26,646 nucleotides of DNA. Origin: CAYSCS01 sp964429695. Lineage in GTDB: Bacteria > Acidobacteriota > Aminicenantia > Aminicenantales > Aminicenantaceae. The DNA lies in assembly GCA_964429695.1 (NCBI GenBank), contig CAYSCS010000053.1, forward strand, positions 1-26,646, in the 5' to 3' direction. Under the pieces are notes generated by a model that saw nothing but the letters and a program-made list of their open reading frames with translations, was not told where the DNA came from and did no database searches. This document shows, piece by piece, positions 15,837-24,010 of this stretch. Positions within the stretch are counted from its first letter, which is position 1; each line of letters begins with the position of its first letter. Made by a program: the position numbers and the translations under genes.

Positions 15837-18800
15837 CTAGAAGGTGTATCTTACAGTGAACAGGAACGATCGAACTCCTTCAGCGCTGTTTATTTTCCCA
15901 TAAGTAGGATATACAGAAAAGCTCCCATCCCGAAAGATATACCCACCATTGTTGAGGTTGACAAATAATCTCTTAAATCCAAGGATATTGAAAGCATCCA
16001 CATACACACCTAATTTCCCTTTAAAGGGTAAGTTAAAGACCTTTTCTAACCGCATATCCAAAATATCCTCAGAGGGACCTCTTAGTGTTCCCGGTGGTTC
16101 AGCTCTCACCACCGCAGTCGCATTTCGATTTGGCACACCGTTTATTGTAGAAGGCAAATAAACAGTAAGAGTTCTGTTGGTGGGAGCACCGTCTATATGC
16201 CTGAAATACCCGCTTAAGACGAAATCCAAGGGAAGGACTACCGTACCCATAAGTTTAATCATTAACGGTCTATCAAAATCTGTTCTTCCCCAGCGATTAA
16301 CAAGATCATTCTTATCCAGAAAACCTCCGCGATCTCCCCGCCAGATTCCCCATGAGCCACCAAGATTCCCGTAGGTTTTGGAATATGTTATGTTACCAGA
16401 GAATTGCCAGCCATTGGACATCCTCTTATTTAGTGTCAATTCTACGCCTTGATATTTCCTTTTGACAAAATCAATATTAGTTCTCAATCTTTGCGTGTAG
16501 GGTGCATTTGCATTCATCCCATAAACCGTGATCTTTGAGTCATCTCCCGTTCCTAACTTTGCATCAGGGCCAGGGTCTGTAACTTCATAAGGAAGCCAAT
16601 TAGGACTATCCAGTGGATTGTTAGTATCCAGGGTATCGGCAATATTCTTATTTTCCCTGTAAACATAGCTCACTCCAAAGCTCACATCTCTTGCTAACTC
16701 TCTTTGAACTCCGACAGTAATTTCATCTACATAAGGAGCAGTCATGTTAGGATCAAGAACTTTTGAAAGTTCATCAGGGTCGGTGACAAATCCTGCTGAC
16801 CTTTCTGCTACATAATAGAAATCGATAGGTGGTAAATCGAAACGACCATTTCTATTGTTATCCCACCAGTAGGCAAACAAGCCATTCTCCCAAGGATCAA
16901 AGGGGTGAAGACCTGCAGTCATATCACCCACAATATCATCAGTCATACGTGCCCAGTGAGCTCTCAAGGCTGTTTTTCCATCACCAAAAGGATCGAAAGT
17001 AAACCCAATTCGGGGCTGCAGCTTAGCCCAGATCATAGCATTTTTAATTTCTGGAGCTTCGAGGTCTTCGAGTGGGAAAAGGTCCGGGGCTAAGATATTG
17101 GCAAGGCCATTGCCATACTCATCGAACCATCCTGGTCTTACTTCCTTCGGTCTAGAGAGGGCAACTCTGTCATAGCGTACTCCTAGATTTAAGGTTATCC
17201 GATCTCCAATACTTACAACATCTTGGAAAAATAGCCCAATTCTTTTTGCTTCAGCGAGCTGAGGTCCGATAGAATCTCTTTGCTCATTACAATTTTCTAT
17301 ATAAACATAACCCATATAGGGGACGACGTGATGAAGTGCCCAGGGAGTTCCTTTGTACCAGTAGGTAAAATAATTTGCTGCACTATAATAAGAGGTTCTT
17401 GTCCACCACCAAGTATACCCTGCACCAAGCTTCACTTCATGATTTGCCCCTAAGAAATTGTCAAGAAACCTGGTTATGCTCCAGTCGATATCGAACTTTT
17501 TCCTTCCGTAATCTTCATTCCAGGGAATAAGACCCCACTCAGTGTCATAGTATGCGTCGTAGGCATACATCTCTAAGGGACGCTCTCCAAGTTCATATAA
17601 GTCAAGACTAACTTGGTCAATCTTAACGTAGCCGATCCTAAGGTCAGAAAATGTATTCTGATCAATGATATAACTTATCACATTGCTCAAAGTCCATGGT
17701 CTATAGTCAAGCTGTTGAGTATATGTTGGAGCTCTCCGAGGAGCATTCCACCAGGAATAAGGCTTTTCTTTTCCCGAATAATAATGAAACATGGTCATTA
17801 ATTTAAGATGATCGCTAACTTGAGCTGTTAACTTTGCAAAGCCGAGCCAGTTTCTGCGCTTATTTGTGAAAGGTCCAAAATATTCTCCACTTCCTGCCGT
17901 GAAAGGGATAAAATTAGCTTGCCTCTCCCAAGTATTATATCTTGGGTTAAGAAAGAACCATAACCGATCTTTTATAACTGGCCCACCTAAAGTAACAGAG
18001 AAATCGTAATTATACTTATCAAAAACAGGAACCCCCAGCCCCAGCGCTTTAAGAGTTTCTTTAGAAAATGTGGATTGGAATAAACTTTCTGAGGTATATA
18101 CCGTAGTAAGCCCCCCAGATAAAGTATTCCCTCCGCTTTTGGTGACTACATTTATAAAACCTGCACTTGATTTTGCATTTTCTGCACTCTGTCCTCCAAG
18201 TACCATTTCCACTTCTTCCACAGCATCATAAGTCAACCAGGTTGACCTGTATCCTCGAAGAGGGTCAGTTATATCTACTCCATCAAGAACATATCTGCTC
18301 TGCATAAGAACGGAACCATGAACAGAAACCATTGCCGATACACTACCTATTACGCTTGGAGCAGTCTGGATTACTCCAAAAACATCCCTTCCTACTGGAA
18401 TGTTAGTCATGAATTCTGATGAATAAACGCTAGTGAGTTTTGATGATTTTACGTCGATTGCTGGAGATGGTGCGGTGACTACGAGTTCAACTTCTTCAGT
18501 GGCTGGTTTAATCTCGAAATTCAAATGAACATTCGCTCCTACACTAACAATGACATCTCTCCTTTCTAATGGCTGAAATCCGGAGAGTTTAATCCTTACT
18601 GTATACCTTCCAGGAGGAAGGGCTGGAAAACGAAAGCTACCATCAGCCCTAGTAATAAATGATTGAGTTCCCATCAATGATGGAGACTCCACTGTAACTT
18701 CGGCTCCAGGGAGGGGTGTTCCTTCTTCATCTGTCACTACTCCTGTCATAGAACCTGTCTGTCTTTGCGAAAAAACGAACGTGGAAAGAGTGAAAATCAA

Positions 18801-18842
18801 ACCGAGAAAGATTAAAAATTGGATTGATTTTAATTTTGACAT
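15837..18842 (-). CDS. TonB-dependent outer-membrane receptor with N-terminal CarboxypepD_reg domain (Oar-like)
   Basis: The 1001-residue product has a Sec signal peptide (about 1-25, ending FVFSQ), a carboxypeptidase-regulatory domain (about 30-115: GSMTGVVTDEEGTPLPGAEV, DGSFRFPALPPGRYTVRI), and a plug with IQTAPSVIG, SRYVLDGVDITDPLRG and GFINVVTKSGGNTLSGG. A long barrel follows and ends in FLFTVRYTF, a typical outer-membrane terminus. It shares domain order with the receptor at 7455 but is distinct in the barrel, so the two probably take different ligands. An acidic loop with DPGPDAKLGTGDDSK (about residues 764-778) looks like a calcium-binding extracellular loop. A perfect AAGGAGGT lies before the ATG. 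The neighbour upstream in the transcript is a secreted Ntn hydrolase. Ligand unknown. Confidence 0.94.
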   Translation of the reverse strand: MSKLKSIQFLIFLGLIFTLSTFVFSQRQTGSMTGVVTDEEGTPLPGAEVTVESPSLMGTQSFITRADGSFRFPALPPGRYTVRIKLSGFQPLERRDVIVSVGANVHLNFEIKPATEEVELVVTAPSPAIDVKSSKLTSVYSSEFMTNIPVGRDVFGVIQTAPSVIGSVSAMVSVHGSVLMQSRYVLDGVDITDPLRGYRSTWLTYDAVEEVEMVLGGQSAENAKSSAGFINVVTKSGGNTLSGGLTTVYTSESLFQSTFSKETLKALGLGVPVFDKYNYDFSVTLGGPVIKDRLWFFLNPRYNTWERQANFIPFTAGSGEYFGPFTNKRRNWLGFAKLTAQVSDHLKLMTMFHYYSGKEKPYSWWNAPRRAPTYTQQLDYRPWTLSNVISYIIDQNTFSDLRIGYVKIDQVSLDLYELGERPLEMYAYDAYYDTEWGLIPWNEDYGRKKFDIDWSITRFLDNFLGANHEVKLGAGYTWWWTRTSYYSAANYFTYWYKGTPWALHHVVPYMGYVYIENCNEQRDSIGPQLAEAKRIGLFFQDVVSIGDRITLNLGVRYDRVALSRPKEVRPGWFDEYGNGLANILAPDLFPLEDLEAPEIKNAMIWAKLQPRIGFTFDPFGDGKTALRAHWARMTDDIVGDMTAGLHPFDPWENGLFAYWWDNNRNGRFDLPPIDFYYVAERSAGFVTDPDELSKVLDPNMTAPYVDEITVGVQRELARDVSFGVSYVYRENKNIADTLDTNNPLDSPNWLPYEVTDPGPDAKLGTGDDSKITVYGMNANAPYTQRLRTNIDFVKRKYQGVELTLNKRMSNGWQFSGNITYSKTYGNLGGSWGIWRGDRGGFLDKNDLVNRWGRTDFDRPLMIKLMGTVVLPLDFVLSGYFRHIDGAPTNRTLTVYLPSTINGVPNRNATAVVRAEPPGTLRGPSEDILDMRLEKVFNLPFKGKLGVYVDAFNILGFKRLFVNLNNGGYIFRDGSFSVYPTYGKINSAEGVRSFLFTVRYTF

Positions 18843-18906
18843 TGCTTACCTCCTTCTCTTTGTTTCTTCAAGATAGAAATCTTTTTCTGAATTTTCCCCT
18901 TTTTTT

Positions 18907-18916
18907 CACCTCCTTT
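18907..18916 (-). promoter_or_regulatory. Second, orphan Shine-Dalgarno-like sequence in the receptor leader
   Basis: On the minus strand AAAGGAGGTG lies about 65 bases before the receptor ATG, in addition to the true AAGGAGGT at 18848-18855. No start codon is well spaced after it. A GTG overlapping it opens a 20-codon frame whose TAA stop abuts the true RBS. It may be a ribosome standby site or a leader-peptide remnant. Confidence 0.3.
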
Positions 18917-18944
18917 CACTTCTTATTATTAATTTTATTAATTT

Positions 18945-18970
18945 ATTGTATTAAATATTTTTTTTGTCAA
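18945..18970 (-). promoter_or_regulatory. Putative promoter of the second TonB receptor gene
   Basis: The minus strand shows TTGACA (18965-18970) and TACAAT (18945-18950), again exactly 14 bases apart, with an A-tract in the spacer. It lies about 100 bases before the ATG and close to the 3' end of the upstream hydrolase gene, so the receptor probably has its own transcript. Confidence 0.45.
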
Positions 18971-19010
18971 GTTTAAATATATAATTTTTTTTATTATTTT
19001 ATTTCGTTAT

Positions 19011-20216
19011 TTAGAAAATATTTTTATGTCTTAAGTGTTTTAAAATTTCCTTTACTTCACCATTTTCTGGATCAAGTTCTAAGACCCTTCTGTAGCTCTC
19101 AATTGCTTTCTGTTCATTTCCAAGTTTGAGGTAGATATCTCCGAGCCTTTTATGCCCGCTTAAAGAATTCGGAAATTCTTGCGTGTACAACTTGGATATT
19201 TCTATAGTTTCTCTTATTCTTCCTTTAAGACTTAAGGAAAAAATCAGGTTTTCCAATTCACTGGCCATAAAAGATGCTTCAGCTTTAGATTGATTATATT
19301 TCTCAATCGCAGCCTCAATCCCCTCCTCTAGAATAGTTTTAAGGAGTATATGGGAAAGCTTTTTTTCTTGAACCTCTTCGAAGCTTTTCTGAGCGTGAGT
19401 CTTCCGAGGAAATAAGGATGAAATTTCATAAGAATGTTCGCCCTTTCTAAACTCTTCCTCAAGATTAAATTTTGCTACTTCCTCAAAATTGTGAAAATTG
19501 TAAAGATAGATCTCCTTATGAGTGAGGTCGCAAATATTTGAATAAACTGTGGGATTTGCGCCTTCCTGATGAACTGCAGCGAGAATTTTCCTAAAGTAAT
19601 CGACTGTCAGCTCTTTCATATTTTTCAGCATTTCATTAGCTATTTCATATCGATAACAGGGATAAGAAATTGCCCCGAATTCAGGATTGGCAAGACTGAA
19701 ATTCGTAGAAACTTGATATTCGCCTTCCTTTCTGACAATTGACAATTTGCCCGTCTTATCGGCTCCAATGACTGCTGATTCGCCTTTTGCATCTACAAAC
19801 ATCACCTGATTTGAGCCCCACCATCCTAAATTATATTGATTAAGAAGATTGATTAAATCTTCTACGCTAGAGCATTCTGCCATGATTTTATCTATGAACC
19901 ACCTCCAACTTTTAATACTCAACTTTCCTGGGCTCGACTCCATCTTAGAGAATTTAAGTGCATTATAATCGAAGAACAAACCTTGATCGTTCATTCCTCC
20001 TTGAATGCCATAAGAATGAAAACCTACATAGCAGTATCCATATTTTCCATTAACAGGAGGATAAAACCAGATTACAGAGTCAGTCGAATTTAAGTCCTCA
20101 TTATTTCCCACAAGAACCAACCCATTCCTGGAAGCATTAAAAATTGTACATGAAAACGCTCCGATTTTTCCCAAATAAAAGAGAGCTAAGAGAATTATAA
20201 ACAATGATTTTTTCAT
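19011..20216 (-). CDS. Exported Ntn-hydrolase (C45/choloylglycine-hydrolase-like) with C-terminal TPR
   Basis: The 401-residue product starts with a Sec signal (about 1-22) directly followed by Cys23 in AFSCTIFNASRNG. Signal cleavage before Cys would expose it as the N-terminal nucleophile, the way Ntn amidases mature. GNNEDL (37-42) and, later, NPTVYSNICDLTHKEIYLYNF are typical of the linear C-N amide hydrolase/acyltransferase group (penicillin V acylase, bile-salt hydrolase, C45). Residues about 355-390 form a TPR unit (SGHKRLGDIYLKLGNEQKAI), an uncommon addition for this family. A lipoprotein reading of Cys23 is less likely, because the motif AFSC is also the catalytic start. GAGGT precedes the ATG. 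It is divergent from the GAPDH operon and followed by a TonB receptor, suggesting periplasmic amide cleavage. Substrate unknown. Confidence 0.8.
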   Translation of the reverse strand: MKKSLFIILLALFYLGKIGAFSCTIFNASRNGLVLVGNNEDLNSTDSVIWFYPPVNGKYGYCYVGFHSYGIQGGMNDQGLFFDYNALKFSKMESSPGKLSIKSWRWFIDKIMAECSSVEDLINLLNQYNLGWWGSNQVMFVDAKGESAVIGADKTGKLSIVRKEGEYQVSTNFSLANPEFGAISYPCYRYEIANEMLKNMKELTVDYFRKILAAVHQEGANPTVYSNICDLTHKEIYLYNFHNFEEVAKFNLEEEFRKGEHSYEISSLFPRKTHAQKSFEEVQEKKLSHILLKTILEEGIEAAIEKYNQSKAEASFMASELENLIFSLSLKGRIRETIEISKLYTQEFPNSLSGHKRLGDIYLKLGNEQKAIESYRRVLELDPENGEVKEILKHLRHKNIF

Positions 20217-20366
20217 TCGGACCTCTTTATTATTTTTAAAGAAGTCATGCTCACTTATTTAGGTCCCCTTGCTTGAATTTATATTCAACTCCAATTTCTC
20301 ATTAATTCATATTTGACTAAATAATTATTAGGAAAAAATAACTATTTCAATTTTTAATACTGTTTG

Positions 20367-20396
20367 ATTTTAGGATATATTTATTAAAATTGTCAA
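20367..20396 (-). promoter_or_regulatory. Putative promoter of the Ntn-hydrolase gene
   Basis: TTGACA (20391-20396, minus) is followed 18 bases later by TAAAAT (20367-20372). The context TTCTTGACAATTT is shared base for base with the -35 region of the first TonB receptor gene. The leader would be about 145 bases. Confidence 0.4.
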
Positions 20397-20425
20397 GAAA
20401 TAATTATTTATTTTTTTATAATATA

Positions 20426-20454
20426 TTGACAACAGCGAAATAAGAATATTAAAT
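20426..20454 (+). promoter_or_regulatory. Putative promoter of the GAPDH-PGK-LarA operon
   Basis: TTGACA (20426-20431) is followed after 17 bases by TTAAAT (20449-20454), a weaker -10. The promoter is back-to-back with that of the Ntn-hydrolase gene, about 30 bases away. The transcript leader would be short and leads into AAAGGAGGTG. Confidence 0.4.
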
Positions 20455-20484
20455 TAAGAATGAATTTAAAGGAGGTGGATGTTC

Positions 20485-21504
20485 ATGAAAAAAGCTAAGG
20501 TTGGTGTTGTGGGATATGGTGTAATTGGCCAGAGGCTGGCAGACGGTGTGGCAAGACAAGAAGATATGGAACTCGTAGGAATTTCCGATATCTTTCCTAC
20601 TCTATCTATAAGAGCCCTTAGGGACAGTGGAATGGAATATCCTTTCTTTGTAGCAGATGATAAAAATAGGTCAGCCTTTGAAGAAGAAAATATTCCCATC
20701 ACAGGTAACTTATCAGACCTTCTTGCAAAAGTAGATATAATCCTCGACGCAACCCCTGCTGGAGTAGGAATGAAAAATAAAGAAATTTATAAGGAACACA
20801 AAGTAAAGGCAATTTTCCAGGGAGGAGAGAAGAATGAAGTTGCGGATGTTTTTTTCCATGGCTACGCCAATTATGAAAAAGGATTAGGAAAAGACTATCT
20901 CAAACTTACTTCTTGTAATACCACGGGTTTCATCAGAGCCGTTGATTGTATCGACAAAGCGGTTGGTGTAGAAAGAGTGGTAATTACTATCATCAGAAGG
21001 TCAGCTGACCCGGGAGATACTCACAGGGGATTAGTAGATACTGCTTTAGTGGAAAAAGTCCCTAATCACCAAGCGAAAGATCTAATGCTCATTATGCCTC
21101 ATGTAGAAGCAACAGGAGCCTTAATTCACGTTCCCACCACTCATGGTCATATCATAACGATTTTAATAACCCCCAAAAAAAGAATTTCTGTGGAGAACGC
21201 TCTTTCTCTCTTCGCACAACATCCTAGAATTAAAGTAGTTGAAATAGAAAAAGGTTTCAATTCAAACACTGCTCTCTTCCGTTACGCTAGAGAGAAGGGA
21301 AACAAAAGAGCCGATATGTATGAGATCGCTGTGTTCAAAGAAACTGTGGCCTTGAGCGGAAATAACTTATTCTTCACCATAAATGTCCCTCAAGAAGCTG
21401 TAGTGACTCCAGAAACGATAGATGGGGTAAGAGCCTCTCTTGTCATGCAGAAAGACTGGAGAGAAGCAGTTTCTCTTACCAACAGATATTTAGGTCTTGA
21501 ATAA
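20485..21504 (+). CDS. gap2: Archaeal-type (type II) glyceraldehyde-3-phosphate dehydrogenase
   Basis: The product (339 residues from ATG 20485) belongs to the archaeal type II GAPDH family, not the bacterial GapA type. The Rossmann start is KVGVVGYGVIGQRLADGV; the catalytic Cys144 is in SCNTTGFIRAVD, the archaeal counterpart of SCTTN; and HVPTTHGHIITILIT is also typical. It oxidises glyceraldehyde 3-phosphate to 1,3-bisphosphoglycerate with NAD(P)+ and phosphate. I prefer ATG 20485 to the in-frame ATG 20479: the GGAGG at 20471-20475 is only three bases from the latter but nine from the former. It is the first gene of a three-gene plus-strand operon, and PGK, the next enzyme of the pathway, follows after 20 bases. 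Symbol use follows archaeal practice. Confidence 0.92.
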   Translation: MKKAKVGVVGYGVIGQRLADGVARQEDMELVGISDIFPTLSIRALRDSGMEYPFFVADDKNRSAFEEENIPITGNLSDLLAKVDIILDATPAGVGMKNKEIYKEHKVKAIFQGGEKNEVADVFFHGYANYEKGLGKDYLKLTSCNTTGFIRAVDCIDKAVGVERVVITIIRRSADPGDTHRGLVDTALVEKVPNHQAKDLMLIMPHVEATGALIHVPTTHGHIITILITPKKRISVENALSLFAQHPRIKVVEIEKGFNSNTALFRYAREKGNKRADMYEIAVFKETVALSGNNLFFTINVPQEAVVTPETIDGVRASLVMQKDWREAVSLTNRYLGLE

Positions 21505-21524
21505 AATGAGAAAGAGAAAATTTA

Positions 21525-22775
21525 ATGAAATACGGAATTCATACCTTAGATGATTTTGATTTTCGGTCTAAAATAGTTCTGTGTAGACTTGACCTAAACT
21601 CTCCCTTTGATGCCAAGTCAGGCCATCTCAAAGATATAAGCAGGATAAAAGCTGCAATCCCAACCATTAAGGAGCTAACCGAAAAAGGAGCAAGGCTCGT
21701 TCTCCTCACACATCAAGGTGGGGACCTTGAATATCACAATTTTATCTCTACTGAACTTCATGCTAAAGAAATTACAAAATTATTAGGGAAAGAAGTAAAG
21801 TTCATTGAAGATGTCTGCGGTCCCTACGCAAGAGAAGCAATAAAAAACCTCAAGGATGGGGAGATAATTCTTCTTGAGAACGTTAGATTTATGGCCGAAG
21901 AATTGACTCTATTTGAGACAAAGCTTAAGCTCTCTCCCGAAGAACAGGCTAAAACTCAGGTAGTAAAAAAACTTGCGCCACTAGCCGATATTTATGTCTG
22001 CGATGCTTTTGCAGCCGCTCATAGAGACCAGCCCACGCTGGTTGCTTTCGAAGAACTCCTTCCTTCGGCCATGGGCAGGCTTTTCGAAAAAGAATATGAA
22101 GTCCTTACAAAAATCATGACCTCTCCCGAAAGGCCATGTATTTTTGTTCTTGGGGGAGCAAAGGTAGAAGATACTTTTATCATGATGCCCACTGTGTTGA
22201 GTAATAAAATTGCGGATAAAATCCTATGCTCTGGTTTGGTGGCACAAATCTTCATGGTTGCTTCTGAAATTGATATAGGTAAACCTTCCTTAGACCTTTT
22301 GTTTTCCAGGAAACTCGATTCTTATATTGGAAAGGCAAAAGAAATCTGGGAAAAGCATTCTGAAAAAATTATCCTGCCTCAAGATTACGCTTTCATTGTG
22401 GAAACAAGAAAAGAAATAGATGCCCGCCATTTACCCATAAACCATCTTATTGAAGATATCGGGAGAAAGACCATTTCCACTTATAAGGATGAAATATCAA
22501 GAGCTAGGACGATTTTCTTAAATGGACCTCCAGGAGTATTTGAAAAACCAGAGACTGAATTGGGAACAAAGGAAATCTGGAATCACATCGCAAGGGCAAA
22601 GAAATTTTCTGTGATTGGGGGAGGAGATAGCATAGCTGTTGCTAATAAATATAACCTTCTCGATAAATTCTCCTATGTCTGTACTGGAGGAGGAGCCATG
22701 GTCAGATTCCTCTCAGGGGAAGAGCTTCCTGTAGTGAGAGCCTTAAAGAAAGCGGCGACGAGATTCAAGGGATGA
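21525..22775 (+). CDS. pgk: Phosphoglycerate kinase, archaeal-like
   Basis: This 416-residue product makes ATP and 3-phosphoglycerate from 1,3-bisphosphoglycerate. Visible motifs are LCRLDLNSPFD near the start (substrate site), DISRIKAAIPTI, LLTHQGG, LLENVRF, VLGGAKVEDT, LNGPPGVFE and VIGGGDSIAVA plus TGGGAMVRFL (nucleotide site). The D-N-S-P, HQG and NGPPGVFE variants match archaeal PGKs rather than the bacterial DFNVP and NGPMGVFE forms. Its partner upstream is an archaeal-type GAPDH, so both pathway steps have the same affinity. The ribosome-binding site is weak (GAGAAAGAG). The stop codon overlaps the LarA start (ATGA), so translation of the two is coupled. Confidence 0.93.
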   Translation: MKYGIHTLDDFDFRSKIVLCRLDLNSPFDAKSGHLKDISRIKAAIPTIKELTEKGARLVLLTHQGGDLEYHNFISTELHAKEITKLLGKEVKFIEDVCGPYAREAIKNLKDGEIILLENVRFMAEELTLFETKLKLSPEEQAKTQVVKKLAPLADIYVCDAFAAAHRDQPTLVAFEELLPSAMGRLFEKEYEVLTKIMTSPERPCIFVLGGAKVEDTFIMMPTVLSNKIADKILCSGLVAQIFMVASEIDIGKPSLDLLFSRKLDSYIGKAKEIWEKHSEKIILPQDYAFIVETRKEIDARHLPINHLIEDIGRKTISTYKDEISRARTIFLNGPPGVFEKPETELGTKEIWNHIARAKKFSVIGGGDSIAVANKYNLLDKFSYVCTGGGAMVRFLSGEELPVVRALKKAATRFKG

Positions 22776-24010
22776 AAATTGAGCTTGCCTATAGCAAAGA
22801 GAAAATAGAAATTGAAATTCCTGAAAAAAATATAATTGAAATTGTAGGGTCAACTCCTCCAAGGAAAAAACCCGAAGAAAAAGAAATCATTTCTCATGCC
22901 CTCACAAACCCTGTGGCTTCACCAAGTCTTGGCGATGCTGTTAGAGGGAAGAAAAGTGCCACAATCTTAGTTAGCGATGTCACCCGACCTTGTCCATCTT
23001 ATAAATTTCTTCCTTTTATTCTTGAAGAACTTGAAAAAGCAAAAATAAAAGACATTCGAATAATTTTTGGCCTTGGTTCTCATCGAAAGCACACAGAAGA
23101 AGAAAAGCGGAAGCTAGTGGGAGAGGGGATTTTAAAAAAAGTTCAAAAACTAATAGACCATGATCCTGAGAAATGTGAACTGATAGGTTATACAAAGCAA
23201 GGTACTCCTTTAGAAATATATCCAGAAGCTAAGGCTTCAGACTTTTTAATTACCACAGGGAATATTGAGTATCATTATTTTGCAGGATACAGTGGAGGAG
23301 CAAAAGCTGCGATTCCTGGAATATGCTCGAGAAGAACTATCCAGAAAAATCACAGCCTTATGCTCCAAGAGAATGCAACGGCAGGTCGCTTTGAAGATAA
23401 CCCTGTGAGAAAGGATATTGAGGAAGCAGGGAAGATTTTAGGAATTGATTTCATTTTTAATGTCATCCTCAATGATAATAAAAATATAATCTCTGCAGTG
23501 GCTGGAAAAAATAATGAGGCCTTCGTTGTAGGCATTAAAAAATACGATGAAATTTTCGCGCTTAGAGTAAAAGAAAAGGCAGACCTAGTCATTACCTCTG
23601 CAGGAGGATACCCAAAAGATATCAATCTCTATCAAGCCCAAAAAGCTCTGGATAATGTTAAACAAATTGTAAAAGAAGGAGGGGAAATATTACTTCTTGC
23701 CTCTTGTGAAGAGGGATTCGGTGAGAAAACGTTTGAAAGCTGGATGGCATATGCCCATGATTTTGAATGGATATCCTCGAAGATTAGTAAAGAATTTACC
23801 CTTGGAGGGCATAAAGCATATGCAATTTCTAAGCTTCTCACCAGAACAAAAATCTCGCTTTATTCAAAATTGAGTGCAAAGATGGTGAAAAAGATAGGCT
23901 TTAAAAAGATTTCCAACCTTCAAAATTATTTGGATGAAAAGATTTCCTCCAACCCACGTATAAAAATAACCATAGTCCCTAGTGGTAGGTTTGTTCGGTT
24001 TGAAGGATGA
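22772..24010 (+). CDS. larA: LarA-family nickel-pincer lactate (2-hydroxy acid) racemase
   Basis: The 412-residue product has the LarA signatures: VSDVTRPCPS (67-76), FGLGSHRKHTEEE (about 99-111, His104), and GNIEYHYFAGYSGGAKAAIPG with His168 and Lys178, then His194 in QKNHSLM. The spacings of 10 and 26 residues equal those of His174, Lys184 and His200 in Lactiplantibacillus LarA, where Lys184 carries the nickel-pincer cofactor. The C-terminal domain has SAGGYPKDINLYQAQKAL. It probably interconverts enantiomers of lactate or another 2-hydroxy acid. The cofactor makers LarB, LarC and LarE are not in this window. It overlaps the pgk stop by four bases, so it is co-transcribed with glycolytic genes. 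Some LarA homologues act on other hydroxy acids, so the substrate is uncertain. Confidence 0.9.
   Translation: MKIELAYSKEKIEIEIPEKNIIEIVGSTPPRKKPEEKEIISHALTNPVASPSLGDAVRGKKSATILVSDVTRPCPSYKFLPFILEELEKAKIKDIRIIFGLGSHRKHTEEEKRKLVGEGILKKVQKLIDHDPEKCELIGYTKQGTPLEIYPEAKASDFLITTGNIEYHYFAGYSGGAKAAIPGICSRRTIQKNHSLMLQENATAGRFEDNPVRKDIEEAGKILGIDFIFNVILNDNKNIISAVAGKNNEAFVVGIKKYDEIFALRVKEKADLVITSAGGYPKDINLYQAQKALDNVKQIVKEGGEILLLASCEEGFGEKTFESWMAYAHDFEWISSKISKEFTLGGHKAYAISKLLTRTKISLYSKLSAKMVKKIGFKKISNLQNYLDEKISSNPRIKITIVPSGRFVRFEG

Noticed and set aside
20479..20484. ATG 20479 as GAPDH start
   Set aside because: It is only three bases from the GGAGG; the next in-frame ATG at 20485 has normal spacing and gives the usual archaeal GAPDH N-terminus.
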